Source: Rosenbergiella metrosideri
GTDB taxonomy: Bacteria > Pseudomonadota > Gammaproteobacteria > Enterobacterales > Enterobacteriaceae
Assembly (NCBI RefSeq): GCF_022602565.1
Contig: NZ_JALBCV010000002.1
Location: 105,280 to 169,279 of the forward strand
Length of the DNA: 64,000 nt
Reading direction: 5' to 3'
The notes under the pieces were generated by a model. That model was not told the DNA's origin. It ran no database searches and saw only the letters and a program-made list of their open reading frames with translations. Position numbers and translations under genes: made by a program. This document shows positions 60,477-64,000 of the stretch, in pieces (the stretch's first letter is position 1; each line of letters opens with the position of its first letter).

Positions 60477-60717
60477 AATTGGAAAAATTATTTTTTTTCT
60501 ACTGATTATGGCGGTTATTGGTAGGTTTTTAGGTGATCCGTATGGCTGGGTTAATCATGATTTTGGTTATTGGGTTGTTCAAAAACTATATGGAGGTAAT
60601 GATGCTGGGGTCGAGAATGTTGAGAACGTTTTTTTCTTCATAAGCTTCATTTTTTTAATAGTTATCACAACTATCCTCTATGCATTAATCATGCGGATTA
60701 TCCAGCGATTTAGATGA
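60457..60717 (+). CDS. Small membrane protein, putative immunity to the Tlde1-type effector
   Basis: 86-aa protein with two hydrophobic helices (IIFFLLIMAVIGRFL and FFFISFIFLIVITTILYALIM) flanking a roughly 40-residue loop (DPYGWVNHDFGYWVVQKLYGGND...) that may face the periplasm. The ATG is inside the effector gene (20-bp overlap) after GAGG, so the two are translationally coupled, as usual for effector-immunity pairs. I do not recognise the family; the immunity role rests on context. Confidence 0.6.
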   Translation: MATLARKIGKIIFFLLIMAVIGRFLGDPYGWVNHDFGYWVVQKLYGGNDAGVENVENVFFFISFIFLIVITTILYALIMRIIQRFR

Positions 60718-60840
60718 AGTTTACTTAGTAAAATACTCTTTCCCGAATCTTTTAACTTTAAGAGTACTCACGCCTTCTAATGCGCATGATAGCTATTTTA
60801 TCATGCATATCAGAGCGCCTTATGTTAAATCCATAAGATA

Positions 60841-61251
60841 TTACATATCTTCAAAGTGATTATTAAAAATGGATCTAAATTGTATTGGGTTTTTTATATT
60901 AGGGATTGGTGTAAGAGTGCCGCCGGTACCTTTAACGATGATAGAGCCGTAGTTAAATATAAGACCTAATACGCTCTGATGTATCCCTAGGTTTTCAACC
61001 TTTTCAAGCCTAAGTTCTACGGTGTTACGCTATATTAATCCGACCTTAGCGATAATCCTTTGGTTTGTTAAAGCCAGTTCTGTTGACCAGACTCTTAAAA
61101 CTACAGGGATGATAATTAATAATCCTAAACCATAGAATGCCAATAATATTACACCGAGCAAAATGGCGAGAATTGTTGGTATCCATGATACTTGCGCTCG
61201 ATTGATTATATTTTCATTTTTGGTTAGTGATTGGTTTACATAGCTTGCCAT
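60841..61251 (-). pseudogene. Bacterial PH-domain (bPH_2) membrane protein with internal amber stop
   Basis: From ATG 61251 the protein has one long hydrophobic hairpin (PTILAILLGVILLAFYGLGLLIIIPVVL), then TELALTNQRIIAKVGLI, and a TAG at 61030-61032. Past the stop the same frame continues RNTVELRLEKVENLGIHQS...YGSIIVKGTGGTLTPIPNI to a TAA at 60841-60843. The two halves together are a normal bPH_2 (YdbT-like) protein of about 136 aa. A Gln codon (CAG) changed to TAG is the simplest explanation. Confidence 0.75.
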
Positions 61252-61429
61252 CTACAATTCATCCATTGATTTTAAAATCAGGATGTTACCAATTATTAAC
61301 AAAACGATAATAAAAACCTAATACCCCCGTGGTGGGTATATAAAAAATTACGGGGAGCGTAGCGACCTTCGTCTAGCTTTTTTCTTGTTTGTCTTACCCT
61401 GCAAAAGGTTTGATTGTATGGGCGTAGTG

Positions 61430-61672
61430 TCAGACTTCTGCAATCTCCATCGTAACTTCTGTTGGAGGTGTCCAAATAATTTGCCAATTCCTGATCAAGT
61501 AAAATGCGAAAGGGTGAACAAGTAAATGTAAATACCCATTAAAGGTAAAGCTGCCGCCTGATTTGTCGGTAGGTCTTTCATATGTACTTACGATAGTTTC
61601 GTAGGCCATCACCGAAGCTACGGAAATAGCTTCAACTCTCTTTAGGCCGGATTTGAAATCATCGCTGCTCAC
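61430..61672 (-). CDS. Hypothetical protein
   Basis: An 80-aa frame from a GTG at 61672 (SSDDFKSGLKRVEAISVASVMAYETIV...). I recognise no family, and no clear Shine-Dalgarno is seen. It starts about 30 bp from the tandem TTGGTTCA repeats and is divergent from the ribbon-helix-helix gene. The region from 61252 to 61429 shows a short GC-rich inverted repeat (ATACCC / GGGTAT) but no gene. Confidence 0.35.
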   Translation of the reverse strand: MSSDDFKSGLKRVEAISVASVMAYETIVSTYERPTDKSGGSFTFNGYLHLLVHPFAFYLIRNWQIIWTPPTEVTMEIAEV

Positions 61673-61703
61673 TCACACTTTATTATAAATATAGAAAAAT
61701 ACG

Positions 61704-61822
61704 TTAGTTCAGTTGGTTCAGTTGGTTCAATTTGTAATGACGATTGTTTTAATTAGTATTTTTCACAAAAAGTGAACCAACCAAAATGCGTTTTGAACCA
61801 ACATTGAATATGAGTGAACCAA
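61704..61822. repeat. Phased TTGGTTCA / TGAACCAA repeat array (putative operator or iterons)
   Basis: Three tandem 9-bp repeats (TTAGTTCAG, TTGGTTCAG, TTGGTTCAA; 61704-61730) are followed by three inverted copies of TGAACCAA at 61773, 61794 and 61815, exactly 21 bp apart. Two helical turns of spacing and inverted halves are typical of sites bound cooperatively by ribbon-helix-helix or plasmid initiator proteins. It lies directly upstream of the RHH gene at 61903. Confidence 0.8.
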
Positions 61823-61902
61823 CATTATCACGGCTTATTTTCTGTCTTACATTGTCTTACAGTGGTAAGGTTACTCACTATCTCCCTTTGCTGGCGGTCA
61901 TT

Positions 61903-62337
61903 ATGAGTAAATCACTGTCCGTTACTTTTCGCGTTCCTGCTAAGCTGGTCGAATCATTTACTAATGCTGTGAGTGAGTCCGGCACTGATAAAACTGCGTG
62001 GCTCATTGACGCTATACGCCACAAACTCAGCCAACCAGATAGTAATCCCGATCACCGAATGATTGCCCTAGTAGAGCGCATGGAAACGGCGGCTGCGGCG
62101 TTGATTGGTGGTAAGCAAGGTATTCCCCCGCATCCATACAATGAGGCGGCTGTACTTCAAGTGGTGTCAGATACCATAAAGCAGGGGCTTGATAATGGGC
62201 GTGTGATTGCTCAAAGGATTAACGAGGCCGGTTATCAGACTAGGGCAGGCAAGGCATGGGATAAGGACATCTACAGCGCGTGGAAGCGACAAAAGGACAC
62301 CGCTACGAAAATAGCGGCGGTCTTAGGGGGTAATTAG
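61903..62337 (+). CDS. Ribbon-helix-helix DNA-binding protein with recombinase-like C-terminus
   Basis: Protein of 144 aa. The N-terminal 45 residues (SLSVTFRVPAKLVESFTNAV...KTAWLIDAIRHKL) look like a ribbon-helix-helix domain. The C-terminal part VIAQRINEAGYQTRAGKAW resembles the small helical 'Recombinase' domain of large serine recombinases but without any catalytic domain. Start ATG 61903. The phased repeats upstream suggest autoregulation. Probably part of a mobile-element remnant; no specific family is recognised. Confidence 0.55.
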   Translation: MSKSLSVTFRVPAKLVESFTNAVSESGTDKTAWLIDAIRHKLSQPDSNPDHRMIALVERMETAAAALIGGKQGIPPHPYNEAAVLQVVSDTIKQGLDNGRVIAQRINEAGYQTRAGKAWDKDIYSAWKRQKDTATKIAAVLGGN

Positions 62338-62519
62338 TGAGAATCTTCCCGCATAGCTTTATTTGATCTAATGAACTGCTGGCCTAGTACCTTTACTCGG
62401 TCGCCGTTGATGCTTGATTGATAGCGGTCGAGATGAACGCTAAAACTCCCACATAGAAAGGCACTGGCGGTAAGTGGTGCTAGTATGAGTAGTGCGATTG
62501 GCTTTGTTTTTAACTTCAT
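62334..62519 (-). CDS. Small exported or membrane-anchored protein
   Basis: 61-aa protein with an N-terminal signal/anchor (KTKPIALLILAPLTASAFLCGSF, with a possible lipobox-like SAFLC) and a short polar tail. The ATG at 62519 overlaps the preceding frame's stop (ATGA). Unknown function. Its end abuts the convergent RHH gene. Confidence 0.45.
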   Translation of the reverse strand: MKLKTKPIALLILAPLTASAFLCGSFSVHLDRYQSSINGDRVKVLGQQFIRSNKAMREDSH

Positions 62520-62701
62520 GCTGCTTCACCTCGGTCTATCGTAGCGATGACTTGATAAATCCTTGCTTCTTTAAGCGATTCCCTATATTCAAAGAAATTG
62601 AATATCTCAGGGTGTGGTGTCATTCGTTTTTGCTCTACAAGGTCAGCCAATGCCTCAATATCTCTCCAGTAAATGCTTATGATGCTCTTGCATAAATTCA
62701 A
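62516..62701 (-). pseudogene. Small hypothetical gene, probably frameshifted at its 5' end
   Basis: The coherent part RDIEALADLVEQKRMTPHPEIF...VIATIDRGEAA ends at 62516 in an ATGA overlap with the next gene. The frame has only a TTG start. In another frame ATG 62693 gives MQEHHKHLLE, which joins naturally to RDIEALADL if one indel near 62670 is assumed. No family recognised. Confidence 0.35.
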
Positions 62702-62961
62702 TGATCTGAGATATATCTTTCGCTGTAGTCAGATTGCCAATATGCCTTTTTTTGAACCAATTCTAGTGCCTTGGATATTTCCTTACTGTCTGACTTAGCC
62801 GTCTTAGTCATTAAGTGTTCGATGCTTGCCCTGTGTAAACAGATTCCGCTGCCGCCCCCGCTATCATTACTGATAGCATTGCTTTTGGTCTGGTGTGAGT
62901 CCATCTTCATGCCACAAGCTATGCAGACACGCGGCTGTACAGTCGGTGTATTCCTTGCCAT
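62698..62961 (-). CDS. Hypothetical protein with a CxxC motif
   Basis: 87-aa frame starting MARNTPTVQPRVCIACGMKMDSH with a CxxC pair, a Gly-Ser-rich stretch and a helical C-terminus (SKEISKALELVQKKAYWQSDY). It overlaps the tail of the upstream HEAGH gene in another frame by about 95 bp, so one of the two may be spurious. Part of a tightly packed minus-strand string. Unknown function. Confidence 0.4.
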   Translation of the reverse strand: MARNTPTVQPRVCIACGMKMDSHQTKSNAISNDSGGGSGICLHRASIEHLMTKTAKSDSKEISKALELVQKKAYWQSDYSERYISDH

Positions 62962-63110
62962 TACTAGATGTAATTACTCTATTTTCGTCAGCAAGCCCGA
63001 TCTCAATAAAAGATGCCCCCCCATAAATAGGCTAGGAGCGCATGACCCGCCTCATGTATGGATCTAAACCTTTCCCATTTAGGTTGTTGTTGCTGCTCTT
63101 TGTTCTCCAT
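62867..63110 (-). pseudogene. HEAGH-motif metallopeptidase-like fragment, frameshifted
   Basis: From ATG 63110 the frame reads MENKEQQQQPKWERFRSIHEAGHALLAYLWGG and stops soon after a run of seven G/C (63015-63022). Removing one base from the run continues the protein as ASFIEIGLADENRVITSSNGKEYTDCTAACLHSLWHEDG to a stop at 62867. The HEAGH sequence is an HExxH zinc-peptidase motif as in M41/FtsH-like domains. The ATG shares a base with the stop of the preceding gene (TAATG). Confidence 0.5.
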
Positions 63111-63274
63111 TACTTAGCCATGTCCTGCAATGCCTTAGCCATGTGCCGGGCGATAACGTGGATTATTGGGGCGACATTAAGAGGTGATTTGCTGCGTTCT
63201 TCGCGCTGAATCGCTTGCAGTGCTTCGATTTGCTCACGACTCAGTAAAACAGGCTTTAGTTATGATTTAGTCAT
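63110..63274 (-). pseudogene. Small gene with premature ochre stop (codon 5)
   Basis: ATG 63274 reads MTKS, then TAA, then in the same frame LKPVLLSREQIEALQAIQREERSKS...MAKALQDMAK to a TAA at 63110-63112 that overlaps the next ATG by one base. The coding-like remainder and the conserved coupling suggest a functional gene once existed and codon 5 became a stop. Short, soluble, helical; family not recognised. Confidence 0.45.
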
Positions 63275-63655
63275 GGTGATTATTCTCTACATTGGTTATT
63301 TATACAGCCATTATAATTTTAATTATTGAAATGATTAATATATTTATGCCGATTTATGAAACGATTGTTTAATGGTAAGGATCGAATTAGTAGATCAAGT
63401 TAATAAGCCGCTAGGCTGCGGCTTGCGTAGGTTTATGGCTTGATTCTGAATACTTTCCCGTTGGGTTTGGCTATCCCCATGCAGTGCTGTGTGGCGGTGG
63501 CCTATCCAAGTTTTAACGGTCGACTTTTAGCTGTTATCCGAAGGGGGGGATTATGCCCCAAAATGATATTGGGGCTTTAGAGTGGATTTATAATGGAAAT
63601 TATTCTTCAAAAAAATCATAGATAAGATCGTTAAGTATAAACACCATAAAAATTT
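63275..63655. other. Non-coding stretch left of the LprI-like gene
   Basis: A 381-bp gap. It contains no convincing gene. A hairpin GCCCCAA / TTGGGGC near 63554-63574 may terminate the LprI-like gene, though it lacks a T tract. A short 22-codon frame across it is probably chance. Confidence 0.35.
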
Positions 63656-64000
63656 TTAGTTAAACTTGAAATTATTATAATAATTTATTCTTGATGCATA
63701 TTTTTTTATGATGCACATATCATATATGCTTCCATAAAACCCCGTATCTTTTTCATAAACATCAGCTTCTGTAATACATTCTGAATCAATCCATAATTCC
63801 CATTTTTTTTTCGATGAAAAGAGATCGTTATTAAGAACGGTGAAGTTAGTTACGAATTTTTTTTCACTCTTTATTTTTTTCAATAGGTTTTTAAAACTTT
63901 TTTCATATTGCTTTTTTAAAATGGCTGATTCTTCAGAAAAGCATGAATAAGTATCATTAGTCAAGGATTTAGAAGAGCATTTGTCCATAATATCCTCTGC
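63656..64000 (-). CDS. LprI-like lysozyme inhibitor / DUF1311 protein (5' end beyond window)
   Basis: The frame is open to the window end; the four codons before the first visible Met read AEDI, consistent with sequence just after a signal-peptide cleavage site. The pattern is that of DUF1311/LprI: Cys, TNDTYSCF, LKKQYEKSFKNLLKKI, then SSKKKWELWIDSECI with the W...C spacing, and a C-terminal Cys. Members inhibit lysozymes in the periplasm and serve as immunity proteins to muramidase effectors. Very AT-rich. Assignment from pattern only. Confidence 0.6.
   Translation of the reverse strand, partial: AEDIMDKCSSKSLTNDTYSCFSEESAILKKQYEKSFKNLLKKIKSEKKFVTNFTVLNNDLFSSKKKWELWIDSECITEADVYEKDTGFYGSIYDMCIIKKYASRINYYNNFKFN

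Noticed and set aside
61296..61487. Minus-strand 63-codon frame
   Set aside because: Overlaps the 61430-61672 frame and a hairpin; Arg/Cys-rich composition typical of a non-coding frame.
63554..63622. 22-codon frame MPQNDIGALEW...
   Set aside because: No ribosome site of quality, spans a hairpin, and no similarity recognised; treated as chance.

Overview
The window is a bacterial chromosome segment of the order Enterobacterales. The gene order is the familiar enterobacterial cyo - bolA - tig - clpPX - lon - hupB - ppiD - glnK/amtB - acrAB - dnaX - htpG - adk - hemH - gsk - purEK - cysS block, and the proteins resemble their Escherichia coli counterparts closely enough to be assigned from recalled sequences. 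Many genes present between these landmarks in E. coli are missing (for example fadM, mdlAB, mscK, aes, ushA, copA, glsA), so this is a compact relative. A reduced Erwiniaceae-type genus such as Rosenbergiella or Tatumella is possible, but this is a guess.

Layout. 1-5.1 kb: start of yajR and the cyoABCDE ubiquinol oxidase operon (minus). 5.5-7.6 kb: ampG and the lipoprotein yajG (minus). 7.7-17.3 kb: plus-strand proteostasis block bolA, tig, clpP, clpX, lon, hupB, ppiD, ybaV. 17.3-22.3 kb: queC, decR, the nitrogen-controlled glnK-amtB pair (clear sigma-54 promoter), tesB, ybaY, atl. 22.4 kb: the 4.5S RNA gene ffs. 22.6-28.8 kb: hha-tomB and the acrAB/acrR efflux locus with a conserved AcrR operator. 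28.7-38.3 kb: ybaM, priC, apt, dnaX (with the programmed frameshift site), ybaB, recR, htpG (sigma-32 promoter), adk, hemH, gsk. 38.3-49.8 kb: ybaL, a PACE transporter with a divergent LysR regulator, a CueR-promoter-driven copZ-ybaP-ybaK operon, cueR, cnoX, ybbO, purEK (PurR box), lpxH, ppiB, cysS. 50-52.6 kb: eptC and a yrbL-like gene.

From about 52.6 kb to the right end the character changes. The DNA is more AT-rich and gene spacing is loose. Several genes are broken by single frameshifts or stop codons, and intact housekeeping-type genes (an S66/MccF-like peptidase, nhaA, a cupin gene, clcA) are interspersed. This part holds pieces of interbacterial-competition biology. There is a decayed pesticin-like muramidase with the remnant of a secreted partner (52.7-53.7 kb), an intact Tlde1/DUF2778-type L,D-transpeptidase effector overlapping a small membrane immunity candidate (60.0-60.7 kb), and an LprI-like putative lysozyme inhibitor cut by the right edge. 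Between them lies a degraded mobile-element-like patch. It contains a ribbon-helix-helix gene preceded by phased TTGGTTCA/TGAACCAA repeats, a small coupled minus-strand gene string including a frameshifted HEAGH metallopeptidase fragment, and a PH-domain gene with an amber stop. No integrase, transposase, CRISPR array, tRNA or rRNA was found.

All family assignments come from recognising motifs and remembered homologues; no database search was run.
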